Source: Sphaerospermopsis sp. SIO1G1 (GTDB lineage: Bacteria; Cyanobacteriota; Cyanobacteriia; Cyanobacteriales; Nostocaceae). From it: a stretch of 64,000 nt of DNA. Both the position numbers and the translations under genes were made by a program. The DNA is taken from contig JAAHFX010000002.1 in NCBI GenBank assembly GCA_010672785.1, positions 427,268 through 491,267 of the forward strand. Reading direction: 5' to 3'. The notes under the pieces were generated by a model, which was not told where the DNA came from, did not search any database, and was given only the letters and a program-made list of their open reading frames with translations. Positions 27,659-37,198 of the stretch are shown piece by piece. Every line of letters starts with the position of its first letter. Position 1 is the stretch's first letter.

Positions 27659-28708
27659 ATGAAAGCATATTCAGTATATATCCGAGAAAAAATAGTTGCG
27701 GCACATGTTGAGGAAAAAATATCAATTCGTCAAGTGGCAATCAGATTTGCAGTTAGTAAAAGTCTAGTCCAAAAGCTGGTAAAGCAACAACAAAGCGATG
27801 GTAATCTACAACCATTAAAACGGGGTAAGCCAAGATTTAGTCATCTGGCAAATGCGGAATTAGAGTTAAGGGAACTGGTGTCAGAGAATCAAGATGCAAC
27901 AATAGTGGAACTATGTGAATTATTTGCATTAAAAACAGGTAATTGGGTGAGTAGAACTGCAATGTGTCGCTCCTTACAAAAATTAGGATTAAATCGCAAA
28001 AAAAAACATTGCGGAGTAGCCAAGCAGGAACAGAAAGAGTCCAAAAATTAAGGGCAGAATATTGGCAAAAGGTCAGGGATATAGATCCAGAAAATTTGGT
28101 GTTTTTGGATGAAACAGGTGTAATACTAGGTTTAACCAGAACCCACGCACGTTCTTAGAAGGGAACAAGAGTCTACCAAATGAAACCATTTTATCGTGGT
28201 ACAAAAGTTACAGTAATTGGAGCAATCAGTATTAAAAAAGTAGTAGCATTAATGACAATGAATAATTCAATGGATAGTAAGGCATTTGAAGTATTGATTG
28301 AGAAGTTTTTAGTACCTCAATTATGGTCGGGAGCAGTAGTAATTATGGATAACTTACCTGCACATAAACTAGCCTCAATTGAACCAATGATTGAATCTGT
28401 AGGTGCGAAAGTTATTTGTTTATCTCCATACTCTCCTGATTTTAATCCCATTGAGTTATGGTGGTCACAACTCAAATCTTTTTTACTTACTTTTTCTCCA
28501 ACTACCACTGAAATGGTTGATAAAGTTATTTCTGTTGCTCTCGATTTGATGAATCCTCAACATTTACAGCGGTTTCCGAAGCTACGAGGTACAGTCTATC
28601 AACCTTGTCTTTTACCTATACTTTCAATCTTAAAATAAAGTGTACCTCATTACACCGGGAAGTGCTGTAAAAAATTGGTTCAATAATTGTTGTTACTGTA
28701 CCTCATAA
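27659..28708 (+). pseudogene. IS630 transposase, disabled
   Basis: The first part (27659 onwards) is a helix-turn-helix region reaching NRKKK. At the A9 run 27998-28006 a -1 shift continues into TLRSSQAGTERVQKLRAEYW, a frameshift layout known for this family. The DDE residues are present in FLDETG, VIMDNLPAHK and SPDFNPIELWWSQLK. Two lesions disable it: an in-frame TAG at 28156-28158 between THARS and KGTRVYQ, and the MITE at 28565-28669, which shifts the end of the protein. Removing the MITE with one TA restores HLKNWFNNCCYCTS and a TAA at 28706-28708. Confidence 0.88.
28565..28669. mobile_element. 101-bp IS630-derived MITE, copy 2, nested in transposase
   Basis: The copy at 28567-28667 is flanked by TA on both sides (28565-28566 and 28668-28669). 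It lies in the last codons of the IS630 transposase gene and adds an out-of-frame tail. Sequence is almost identical to copy 1 at 27328, about 1.2 kb away. Because the ends of MITE and host IS are related, the insertion could use the same transposase. Confidence 0.88.
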
Positions 28709-28725
28709 CAACGGGAAGTTCTGTA

Positions 28726-28873
28726 TATTGAACATTATTATCAACAGGAAAATCACAATCATAATCTTTGGCAATTACAAGTTTATGATCATATTGATAA
28801 TTCAATTATTCTACATAGTTTAAATAATGTAGAAATTCCCATGAAGGAGATTTATCGCCGGATTAAATTTTAA
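28726..28873 (+). pseudogene. C-terminal remnant of a Uma2-like endonuclease gene
   Basis: An open frame without a start begins at the right edge of the IS630 element and ends at TAA 28871-28873. Its text, IEHYYQQENHNHNLWQLQVY then IILHSLNNVEIPMKEIYRRI, follows the C-terminal pattern of the Uma2/DUF820 family, which is highly expanded in cyanobacteria (I/VEHY, then a W-LT-type strand, then a final xxxIYRRVxF). The upstream part is not found to the left of the insertion, so more than simple insertion has happened. Family assignment from 48 residues is tentative. Confidence 0.6.
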
Positions 28874-28913
28874 CTATTTTCTGTAAATTGATGAAATATA
28901 AATGTAACAAGTG

Positions 28914-29966
28914 TTAACTAAATTCAATTGTTTCTATAAACTCTAAAATATTCATTTTAATATCATCAGCTTCTTCCAAGATATTACCGGGAATATCACC
29001 ATCAAAAAATGTCCGCTGGCTGCTAAAAATGTACAAAAATTTGCCATTAATAAATGCTAACAAACCACGATAAGCATCCAACCTCACTGCATTATTGTTG
29101 ATTTCTTGCTTAGAAATAGTTGATCCTTTAGGCATATCTACTAACACATAATAATAGCCTTTATCGTCATCTTTTAAATATTCTGTGTATTTTATTTCTG
29201 CATCTTCAACATGAGCAAAAATTGCTTGTGGGAGATATTTGCCAATGAGAATAGAATGAAGATATGCTTCTTCTCCTTGAGATGTGATAACTTCTAAGGA
29301 CTCATTTGGAATAGGATAATAGTCTATTCTCAAGAAAGTACCAATATTATCTGAAAAACTAACTGTTCCTTCCTGACTTTGGATTTTTCCTTCTTGATCT
29401 GGATTCACTGGAACTGGTAAAACAAAGTTTCCTAATGGTGATTGATATATTTGTTGGCCTAATTCATCTAATATTATTGTTTCAGATTCTTCTGTATATT
29501 CTTCTAATTGATCTCTGACTTCTATAGCATTTATGACATCTTTGATAATTGCTTCAGCTTCCATATTTTCTAGTTGTAATGCTGTTTGTAGTTGTTTGAT
29601 GTAGGGTTGTTTTTTGGTAGGAATAGTTAAAGTTTTGTCATCCAGAAGCATTACCACTCCAGCTGCAAACGCATCTAAGATTATTTCATCTATAATGCTC
29701 ATGTTGGCAGTATTAAATAATGCCCCTAAACCTTCCTGTTTAGCGATCGCTGCCATTTGTTCAACTATTTCTAGCACTTCTTCTTCTGAATATTCATCAA
29801 AAATCTGAAAATCCCAGAGAATGTTTGCTAAACTCTCTGTATCTAAGTCCTCAAGGGAAGAATCTACTATTGCGGTAATTACTGCTATGGCTGCTACAGC
29901 CTCTTCTGAATTAAGTGATTCTTCTGATACTTCTTGTGATTCAAATATACTACCGTACTTGTTCAT
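28914..29966 (-). CDS. Hypothetical acidic protein with TerB-like helical region
   Basis: I place the start at the ATG complementary to 29964-29966 (MNKYGSIFES) because GGAG lies nine bases upstream; two earlier Met codons exist. The roughly 350-residue acidic protein begins with a helical region (about 20-150; VAAIAVITAIVDSSLEDLD and EEEVLEIVEQMAAIAKQEG) that recalls the TerB/tellurite-resistance fold. A C-terminal alpha/beta region follows (LVDMPKGSTISKQEIN, FINGKFLYIFSSQ). I recognise no catalytic residues and no named family. It may sense or bind something, but no function is claimed. Confidence 0.65.
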   Translation of the reverse strand: MNKYGSIFESQEVSEESLNSEEAVAAIAVITAIVDSSLEDLDTESLANILWDFQIFDEYSEEEVLEIVEQMAAIAKQEGLGALFNTANMSIIDEIILDAFAAGVVMLLDDKTLTIPTKKQPYIKQLQTALQLENMEAEAIIKDVINAIEVRDQLEEYTEESETIILDELGQQIYQSPLGNFVLPVPVNPDQEGKIQSQEGTVSFSDNIGTFLRIDYYPIPNESLEVITSQGEEAYLHSILIGKYLPQAIFAHVEDAEIKYTEYLKDDDKGYYYVLVDMPKGSTISKQEINNNAVRLDAYRGLLAFINGKFLYIFSSQRTFFDGDIPGNILEEADDIKMNILEFIETIEFS

Positions 29967-30046
29967 TATATTTGTCTCCATAAATACTCTATTAGTATTC
30001 AATAATTACACAAAGTCAAAATTATTCATTTAGTCAGATCAGATGT

Positions 30047-30171
30047 TACAGCAGATTTCGTTGCGATGAGGTACAAATCATAATCATAAAACTCTTGTGG
30101 GGTAGGTATCTTGTGGGGGGTGGGCATATTGCCCGCCAATAACTTACCTCATAACACCGGAAAGCACTGTA
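30047..30171. mobile_element. 121-bp IS630-derived MITE, copy 3
   Basis: The element at 30049-30169 has TA at both ends and inverted termini CAGCAGATTTCGTTGCGATG and CACCGGAAAGCACTG, with the shared inner blocks GAGGTACA and TTACCTCAT. It is longer and more diverged than the two 101-bp copies, with a G/T-rich centre that can form a hairpin (TGGGCATATTGCCCG). It sits in the gap between the genes at 28914 and 30386. Confidence 0.75.
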
Positions 30172-30385
30172 ATTTACTCACTATTGTATTTCAGCTAGTA
30201 ATATATTTTACTAACTTAAGAAAAAAGTTGCAGTTGGGCGATCGCATCCCACAGCAACATTCGCAAATCATCAGAACAATATTAAATTACTAAATTACGT
30301 TCCATCATTCTTTTCTGAGTATGGATAGGATGATTGTTTATTGTTGATTGTTGATTTTTCTACCTAACACAGAATTATAAGGGAA

Positions 30386-30790
30386 TTACTGACGAGCTTG
30401 AGTAACTCGTGTCTCAATATCCTCTAAAGTACGTAATAACAGGCGATTAGCTTGCAGTTGCCAACCCCATTTTTGAATTCTGAACGCCATAACTGTACCT
30501 AGTATAGATGCTAAAAAACAGACTGGTTGATTGATCGAAATTCCAAATAACAAACCTAAACCAGCAATACCCCAAAATGGTAAGGCTACAGTCTGTCTTT
30601 GATTTTCCACAATCTCCGCAAATATACCAGATGGCATCGTTGCTAATAATTCATCTTTCATTTGTTTCTGCTGAGTTAAAGAAAGAGATAAATTGATTTT
30701 TTGACGTAATTTTTCTCTTTTTCTCCCATCTGTACTGTATTCAGTTAATTCATCTTCTGCCATTTTCAAAAATTTTTCTAACTGAGACAT
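30386..30790 (-). CDS. Hypothetical membrane protein
   Basis: A 134-residue protein with a charged N-terminal half that looks alpha-helical (KFLKMAEDELTEY, REKLRQKINLSLSLTQQKQM) and two hydrophobic segments at about 70-85 and 88-105 (FWGIAGLGLLFGISINQPVC). The C-terminus is amphipathic with a coiled-coil look (LLLRTLEDIETRVTQARQ). I recognise no family. It is divergent from the following glycosyltransferase gene. Confidence 0.65.
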   Translation of the reverse strand: MSQLEKFLKMAEDELTEYSTDGRKREKLRQKINLSLSLTQQKQMKDELLATMPSGIFAEIVENQRQTVALPFWGIAGLGLLFGISINQPVCFLASILGTVMAFRIQKWGWQLQANRLLLRTLEDIETRVTQARQ

Positions 30791-30941
30791 AATGTATTTA
30801 GTTGATATTTTCGCTACAGTTTTTTATTATCTCGTAAAATAGACACAAAATTGTTATGTTATGAAGCTAATTTTATATCAAAAATTCAATAAAATTAAAT
30901 AAGCGATTTATCTACAATTAATAAACTATAACTAATCACTA

Positions 30942-32423
30942 ATGAATCAAAAATGGTTTCGTACTGGCGCAATAGGAATACTTATTCTATCATTGGGTTT
31001 ACGATTTTGGGGATTAGATAGATTTAATACCCTCGTATTTGATGAAGTTTACTTTGCTCAATTTGGGAAAAACTATCTCACAAACACACCATTTTTTAAT
31101 GCCCATCCCCCACTCAGTCAATATATCATTAGTTTAGGAATTTGGATAGGTAATCAGATTCCAGTTTGGCAAAATACTGTCAATGGTGCAACTGGTTCTT
31201 TATTATCTCCTTGGAGTTATCGGTGGGCAAATGCTTTCACAGGTTCATTAATTCCAATTGTTATTATTTTACTCACTTATCAATTAAGTCATCGTCGGAG
31301 TTTTGCATTATTAGCAGGTTTGTTCACTGCTTTAGATGGTTTATTTTTAGTAGAATCTCGTTATGCTTTGAGTAATATTTACATAGTTTTTTTTGGTTTA
31401 CTTGGTAATTGGTTATTGTTATTAGCACTGGAAAAACAAAATCAACTACGTTGGTTCATTCTATTAATAGCCGGAACGAGTTTTGGGGCTTCTATAGGAA
31501 CAAAATGGAATGGTTTATGGTTTCTGGTTGGTGCTTATGGAATATGGATTCTAGCTTTGATAATTAATTGGTTACAATCTTTTCAACCGAATAATAGCTC
31601 ACCTATATTCCCCTATTTATCGAGATCCAAATCTTTAGAAAAAATTGAGCAGATACCATTACAAAAAATCACCCAAATAAACATTTGGCAAATGGTATTT
31701 TTTTTAGGAATAATTCCCGCTATTATTTATAGTTTAATTTGGATTCCTCATCTACAACTAGACAGAAGATATGGGTTTATAGAAGTTCATCAACATATTT
31801 TAGGTTTTCATCTACAATTAGGTGGTAATAACCCAGACATTCATCCTTATTGTGCTGCATGGTATAAATGGCCATTATTAACTAGGCCAATGGCTTATTA
31901 TTATCAAACTACTCAAAAAATTACTGATCCTCTCCCTGTTTTTGGGCCGCCTTTGCCCCGTAATGCTGGTAAAATTATTTATGATGTTCATGCCATAGGT
32001 AATCCATTTTTATGGTGGTTTGGTTTGATAGGAATATTATGTTTAATATCATTATTATTAATCAAATTTATCCACCCAGTCATAAAAAATAAACGTTTCT
32101 TTATTCCTCAAAATTTAGGAATTGATACTTATATTGGTTTATATATAGTTATTAACTATGCTGCCAATTTATTACCTTGGGTAAAAGTCAATCGTTGTGT
32201 TTTTATCTATCATTATATGAGCGCAGTAGTCTTTACGTTTATAGGACTTGCTTGGTTTGTAGATAAATTTATTTGCAGTAAAAATAAACAATGGTGTTTA
32301 TTAGGTTTTAGTATTTCTTTGACAATTATTGCTGCTTTCATTTTTTGGCTACCTATTTATTTGGGTTTACCTCTTTCTATAGAAGGTTATCGTTTACGGA
32401 TGTGGTTTGACAGTTGGATATAA
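30942..32423 (+). CDS. Phospholipid carrier-dependent glycosyltransferase (PMT family)
   Basis: The 493-residue integral membrane protein is of the GT39/protein-O-mannosyltransferase type that uses a lipid-linked sugar donor. The catalytic acidic pair DE is at residues 34-35 (LVFDEVYFAQF), followed by FFNAHPPLSQYIISLG. Roughly ten hydrophobic helices follow, with the conserved lumenal segment WPLLTRPMAYYYQ and the NPFLWW motif. The family normally mannosylates Ser/Thr of exported proteins, but donor and acceptor in cyanobacteria are not known. It is a monocistronic plus-strand gene. Confidence 0.88.
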   Translation: MNQKWFRTGAIGILILSLGLRFWGLDRFNTLVFDEVYFAQFGKNYLTNTPFFNAHPPLSQYIISLGIWIGNQIPVWQNTVNGATGSLLSPWSYRWANAFTGSLIPIVIILLTYQLSHRRSFALLAGLFTALDGLFLVESRYALSNIYIVFFGLLGNWLLLLALEKQNQLRWFILLIAGTSFGASIGTKWNGLWFLVGAYGIWILALIINWLQSFQPNNSSPIFPYLSRSKSLEKIEQIPLQKITQINIWQMVFFLGIIPAIIYSLIWIPHLQLDRRYGFIEVHQHILGFHLQLGGNNPDIHPYCAAWYKWPLLTRPMAYYYQTTQKITDPLPVFGPPLPRNAGKIIYDVHAIGNPFLWWFGLIGILCLISLLLIKFIHPVIKNKRFFIPQNLGIDTYIGLYIVINYAANLLPWVKVNRCVFIYHYMSAVVFTFIGLAWFVDKFICSKNKQWCLLGFSISLTIIAAFIFWLPIYLGLPLSIEGYRLRMWFDSWI

Positions 32424-32795
32424 GTAGTCATGAAAATCAATTTTATATTGATAAAAGGTAACAGGGAATAGATAAAAATTACAGATATTTTGTTTTTTTA
32501 TGAAAATGTTAAATTAATTTAGTCTAGATACTTAAAAATTCAGGTATGACTGATTGAGATGACAATTTTACATCATTTTCTAATTGCAAATTGATATAAA
32601 GTAAGGGCAATTATATCAATTTTAAAGTTTAGTACCATATAGATAATTAAATAATTATTAATAAAAATATATTAATCAATAACATCTTCTTAATATATAT
32701 ACATACATATACATAAAAACGATTTACTTACTCCGATACATTTTACATTTATTATCTACAATCAGAAAAACTACCTGTTACACTAAAAGAAGTTT

Positions 32796-32888
32796 AGAAC
32801 TTACGCACAAGCTATGGAATAATCTAACCACTCCAGGCACAGAGAACACAGAGAAATAAGAGTTTGAGTGATGTTTTGCGTAAGTCCT
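32796..32888 (+). repeat. aggacttacgc-type MITE, basic subtype
   Basis: A 93-bp element with ends AGAACTTACGCAC and TTGCGTAAGTCCT and the interior GGAATAATCTAACCACTCCA. It lies in the 697-bp gap between the glycosyltransferase and phytochrome genes. The gap also has the very AT-rich block 32640-32720. No gene was recognised there. Confidence 0.8.
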
Positions 32889-33120
32889 GAAGTGATCAGA
32901 ACTAGAGTAAATCTACACCAGTTACAAATCATAAATTTATCGCTAGTAAACAAAAATCAAGTATCCACAAAACTCGGAAATCCTTAGCATTCTGATCAAG
33001 AATCTGCGATATCTAAGTAAATAGCAAAGAGAATAATATTGTGGCAATTAAATCAGTTTCAATTATCAGAATTTATTCTTAGTTCAACTCTTGTAGCCTT
33101 TAGATAATAGGGGGAATGTG

Positions 33121-35427
33121 ATGAATAGTGGCTTACAATTACAGAATTATCCAAATATTAACATCACTAGCTTAAAAGAAGCACCAATTCACCTTTGTAC
33201 CCAAATTCAACCCTATGGAATACTATTAGTTTTAGAAGAATCAGAACTCAAAATTCTCCAAACTAGCAATAATACATTGAAAGTGTTCGGTATACCTCCC
33301 GAACAAATGGTTGAAAAAAAATTAGAAAATTTTTTAGATCCCTATCAACTAGAAAAAATACAATCAGGATTAGCAGAGCGGAATCTAGATTTTATTAATC
33401 CTACAAAGATTTGGATTAAAAGAAAAGGAGATGAATATACAGTATTTGATGCTATATTTCATCGCAACTCTCAAGGTTTTTTGATCTTGGAACTAGAACC
33501 TGCTCACTCCCATGAAAATATACCATTTTTGAGTTTTTACCATTTAGCCAGAGCATCTATTAACCGTTTAGAAAATACTAGAAATCTACAAGAATTTTGT
33601 CAAATCATTGTCCAAGAAGTACGGAGAGTTACAGGATTTGACAGAGTGATGCTGTATAAGTTTAACGATGATGGACATGGTTCAGTCATTGCTGAGGAAA
33701 AAATACCTCAACTAGAACCTTATTTGGGTTTACATTACCCAGAATCAGATATTCCCAAACCTGCAAGAAAATTATTTATTTCTAACTCTATTCGGTTAAT
33801 ACCTGATAGTCAGATTGAACCTGTACAGATTTTTCCTATTAATAATCCCCTGACAGATTCTCCTACCGATTTAATTAATTCTAGCTTAAGAAGTCCAGCC
33901 CCATGCCATATTGAATATTTACATAATATGGGAGTTGGTGCTTCCTTGACCATTTCATTGATTAAAGATCAAAAACTTTGGGGTTTAATAGCTTGTCATC
34001 ATCAAACACCCAAATATATATCCTATGAGCTACGTAAAGCGTGCGAATTTTTAGGAAGATTGATATTTTCAGAAATTTCTGCCAGAGAAGAAACAGAAGA
34101 TTATGATTACCGAATGAATTTGACATATATTCAAACAACATTAGTTGATTATATGTCTCAAGAAGACAATTTTATTGATGCTTTAGTCAAAAAACAACCT
34201 AATTTATTAGACTTAACTAGTGCTAGTGGTGCAGCAGTTTGTTTTGGTGGTAATTACACTTTAATTGGTAATACTCCCAAGGAAGAAGAGCTAATTTATT
34301 TAGTGGAATGGCTGAAGAAAAATGTTAAAGATGAAGTATTTTACACCGATTCTCTCGCCAAAGTTTATCCTGAAGCAATTAGCTTTAAAAATGTAGCAAG
34401 TGGTTTATTAGCTATTCCTATTTCCAAGAGAAATTATGTTTTATGGTTTAGGCCAGAAGTAATTCAAACTGTCAATTGGGGTGGTAATCCTAACGAAGCT
34501 TTTGAAATTAATCAATCCCAAGGTAATTTAAAATTATGTCCCCGCAAATCATTTGAATTATGGAAAGAAACAGTTAAATTAACATCTTTGCCGTGGCAAT
34601 ATGTAGAAATTAAAGCAGCATTAGAACTGAGAAAAGCCATAATTAACATTGTATTGCGTCAGGCAGATGAACTAGCACAATTAGCTCAAGATTTAGAAAG
34701 ATCAAATGCTGAATTGAAAAAGTTTGCTTATGTTGCATCCCACGATTTACAAGAACCTCTAAATCAAGTAGCTAATTATGTACAACTTTTAGAAATGCGT
34801 TATGATGCTGAACTAGATGAAGATGCCAAAGAATTTATTAATTATGCAGTTGAGGGAGTAAGCTTAATGCAAACCTTGATTGATGATGTCTTGGCATATT
34901 CTAAAGTAGATACACAGGCAATTGCATTTCAAGTGACAGAAATAGAAGTAGCCTTAGAAAAGGCATTAAGTAATTTACGTAATCGCATTTACGAAACCGG
35001 AACAACTATAACTCATGATCCCTTACCAACTATCATGGCTGATGGTACACAAATCATGCAGTTATTCCTCAATTTAATTGGTAATGCCATTAAATTCCGT
35101 AGTCATCAACCACCACAAATTCATATAGGTACAGAAAGGTTAGAAGATGAATGGTTATTCTCAATTGAAGATAATGGTATTGGTATAGATCCTCAATTTA
35201 GCGATCGCATTTTTGTCATCTTTCAACGCCTACATACACGTGATGAATATCCCGGCACCGGTATGGGTTTAGCAATTTGCAAAAAAATTATTGAATGTCA
35301 TCGTGGCAAAATCTGGGTAGAATCACAATTTGGGCAAGGGGCAACTTTCTATTTTACCATTCCAGCCGGAGGAAGTGAGCGTGAGCGTAGAAACGGAAAA
35401 ACCACACAAAATCATCTTTTTAGTTGA
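33121..35427 (+). CDS. cph1: Cph1-type phytochrome histidine kinase
   Basis: This is a red/far-red photoreceptor kinase of 768 residues from the ATG at 33121. Domains: PAS (about 20-125, starting with an [11 protein letters not shown] motif), GAF (about 145-315) with DIP in [11 protein letters not shown] (near 208-218) and the chromophore-attachment cysteine in [14 protein letters not shown] (about C262), PHY (about 325-500) with the tongue motif PRKSF (about 474-478), then HisKA with [11 protein letters not shown] (about H541) and HATPase ([24 protein letters not shown]). The Cys in GAF, not in the N-terminus, indicates covalent phycocyanobilin. A GTG three bases earlier is a possible alternative start. 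The response-regulator gene starts 47 bp before its stop. Confidence 0.95.
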   Translation: MNSGLQLQNYPNINITSLKEAPIHLCTQIQPYGILLVLEESELKILQTSNNTLKVFGIPPEQMVEKKLENFLDPYQLEKIQSGLAERNLDFINPTKIWIKRKGDEYTVFDAIFHRNSQGFLILELEPAHSHENIPFLSFYHLARASINRLENTRNLQEFCQIIVQEVRRVTGFDRVMLYKFNDDGHGSVIAEEKIPQLEPYLGLHYPESDIPKPARKLFISNSIRLIPDSQIEPVQIFPINNPLTDSPTDLINSSLRSPAPCHIEYLHNMGVGASLTISLIKDQKLWGLIACHHQTPKYISYELRKACEFLGRLIFSEISAREETEDYDYRMNLTYIQTTLVDYMSQEDNFIDALVKKQPNLLDLTSASGAAVCFGGNYTLIGNTPKEEELIYLVEWLKKNVKDEVFYTDSLAKVYPEAISFKNVASGLLAIPISKRNYVLWFRPEVIQTVNWGGNPNEAFEINQSQGNLKLCPRKSFELWKETVKLTSLPWQYVEIKAALELRKAIINIVLRQADELAQLAQDLERSNAELKKFAYVASHDLQEPLNQVANYVQLLEMRYDAELDEDAKEFINYAVEGVSLMQTLIDDVLAYSKVDTQAIAFQVTEIEVALEKALSNLRNRIYETGTTITHDPLPTIMADGTQIMQLFLNLIGNAIKFRSHQPPQIHIGTERLEDEWLFSIEDNGIGIDPQFSDRIFVIFQRLHTRDEYPGTGMGLAICKKIIECHRGKIWVESQFGQGATFYFTIPAGGSERERRNGKTTQNHLFS

Positions 35428-35827
35428 AGATAATAAAGCCGATGTGCGTTTAATTCAAGAAGCATTAAAAACAAGTTCTCTACCCCATCAAGTGGTGACA
35501 GTTAGAGATGGTATTGCAGCTATGGCTTATCTCCGTCGAGAAGGGGAATACATTAATTCACCGCGCCCAGATTTAATTTTGCTCGACCTTAATTTACCCA
35601 AAAAAGATGGTAGAGAAGTGTTAGCAGAAATTAAATCTGATCCTCTTTTAAAACGTATCCCTGTTGTTGTTTTAACAACTTCTAAAAATGAGGATGATAT
35701 CTACCATAGCTACGACTTACACGTTAACTGTTACATCACAAAATCTCGGAATCTACCACAATTATTCCAAATTGTTAAAGGTATTGAAGAATTTTGGTTC
35801 TCTACAGTTACCTTACCATCTGAATAG
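35381..35827 (+). CDS. rcp1: Rcp1-type response regulator
   Basis: A stand-alone receiver protein of 148 residues. I choose the GTG at 35381 because GGAGG (35368-35372) sits eight bases upstream; an earlier in-frame start at 35330 would have no such site. The acidic pair ED is in [10 protein letters not shown] and the phospho-acceptor Asp in [13 protein letters not shown]. The signature Thr and Lys are in [11 protein letters not shown] and CYITKSRNL. This matches the Rcp1 class that receives phosphate from Cph1 kinases. It overlaps the phytochrome gene by 47 bp. Confidence 0.92.
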   Translation: MSVETEKPHKIIFLVEDNKADVRLIQEALKTSSLPHQVVTVRDGIAAMAYLRREGEYINSPRPDLILLDLNLPKKDGREVLAEIKSDPLLKRIPVVVLTTSKNEDDIYHSYDLHVNCYITKSRNLPQLFQIVKGIEEFWFSTVTLPSE

Positions 35828-35866
35828 TAATATCTTGAAAATACTCACCCCTGAATTATAAAAATA

Positions 35867-37033
35867 ATGGCTACAACCTGCTTATTAAAAATCTTGTTAA
35901 TTGAAGATAATTTGGCAGAAGCTAGATTGTTGCAAGAGTTTTTAAAGCAAGCCCAAATCCATGATTTTATTCTCTTTCATGTACAAAGGTTAAAAGATGG
36001 TATTAATGAAATAAATCAACATAAATATGATGTAATATTATTAGATTTAACCTTACCTGATAGTCAAGGTTTATCATCTTTAACATTACTGATGAATAAT
36101 TCTCCTAGCACTCCTATTGTAGTTCTCACCAATATTAATGATGAAGAATTAGCAGTAGAAGCAGTTAAACAAGGAGCGCAAGACTACTTAGTGAAAAGAC
36201 AAGTTAATCCTAATTTATTATTGCGTTCAGTTCAATATGCGATCGCTCGGAAACAAGTCTTAGAAAAACTAGTTCAAGTTAATCAAACCTTAGAAAATAG
36301 AGTAGAGGAAAGAACTGCGGAGTTAGAAAAAGCTCAACAATTATATCAGTTCAAATCAGAATTTGTTTCTATGCTTTCCCATGATATTCGTAACCCTTTA
36401 AACACTATTCTGTTGGCTGCGGGATTACTACAAAACAACGATGAAAAATTAACCAAAGAGAAAAAAATTAATCATCTAAATATGATTCGCTCCGCCATTA
36501 AAAATATGGCTCAATTATTAGATGAAGTTTCATTTATTGGTAAAGCTGATTCTGGTAAATTACAAAGTCAACTCAACTTATTAGATTTAGAGTGCTTTTG
36601 TCATCAAATTCTAGAAGACATTCACCTCACAGCTTTAGAAAAGAAAGTAACTATAGAATTTAATATTTGTGGGGATTTTGAGCAAAGTTTATGGGATGAA
36701 AAATTACTCAGACATATTTTAGAAAATCTCCTCGGTAACGCCATTAAATATTCTACTCCCCACAGTCAGGTTAAATTTACTTTAATCCAGCATAAAAAAA
36801 CCGTAGTCTTTAAAATTCAAGACTGGGGAATCGGTATTTCTGCCGCCGATCAACAACAATTATTTACCCCATTTTATCGTGGTGAAAATGTTCATAACAT
36901 CTCTGGTACTGGTATGGGTTTAGCAATCGTTAAAAAATGCGTAGATACCCTTGATGGTAAAATATTAGTAGATAGTAAAATAAATTCAGGAACAACATTC
37001 ACTGTAATTTTACCATTGATCAAAACACCATAA
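35867..37033 (+). CDS. Receiver-histidine kinase hybrid protein
   Basis: The 388-residue protein has an N-terminal receiver domain (about 7-125; ED in LLIEDNLAEA, phospho-Asp D60 in ILLDLTLPDSQG, Lys in YLVKRQVN), a coiled-coil linker (about 132-160) and HisKA (SMLSHDIRNPLN, H172). HATPase follows, with NLLGNAIKYS and [12 protein letters not shown]. The receiver-first order suggests that an upstream phosphate donor, possibly the phytochrome next door, controls the kinase output. It starts 39 bp after the response-regulator gene and is probably the third gene of the phytochrome operon. Confidence 0.92.
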   Translation: MATTCLLKILLIEDNLAEARLLQEFLKQAQIHDFILFHVQRLKDGINEINQHKYDVILLDLTLPDSQGLSSLTLLMNNSPSTPIVVLTNINDEELAVEAVKQGAQDYLVKRQVNPNLLLRSVQYAIARKQVLEKLVQVNQTLENRVEERTAELEKAQQLYQFKSEFVSMLSHDIRNPLNTILLAAGLLQNNDEKLTKEKKINHLNMIRSAIKNMAQLLDEVSFIGKADSGKLQSQLNLLDLECFCHQILEDIHLTALEKKVTIEFNICGDFEQSLWDEKLLRHILENLLGNAIKYSTPHSQVKFTLIQHKKTVVFKIQDWGIGISAADQQQLFTPFYRGENVHNISGTGMGLAIVKKCVDTLDGKILVDSKINSGTTFTVILPLIKTP

Positions 37034-37198
37034 TATTCATAGGAATTATCATAAATACCTGGGCAAAAATAATTTCGCATTTTCAGAACAAACAACAATC
37101 TCTGTATTCTTTATCTTTTCTCTTTTCTCTTTTCTCTTTTCCCTGTTCCCTGTTCCCTATTCCCCATCCCAAATATAACATTTATTTTGCACGACTAC

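Larger units (their letters stand above)
27601..28725 (+). mobile_element. IS630-family insertion sequence
   Basis: The element lies between TA at 27601-27602 and TA at 28724-28725. Its left end CAGCATATTCCGAAGTTATG and the reverse complement of its right end, CAGAACTTCCCGTTGTTATG, are imperfect inverted repeats that share the GAGGTACAG inner block. Inside is one transposase gene, read through a -1 frameshift at an A9 run. The element is larger than expected because a 101-bp MITE sits inside its 3' end. The insertion has separated a Uma2-like coding remnant on the right from its upstream part. Confidence 0.88.
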
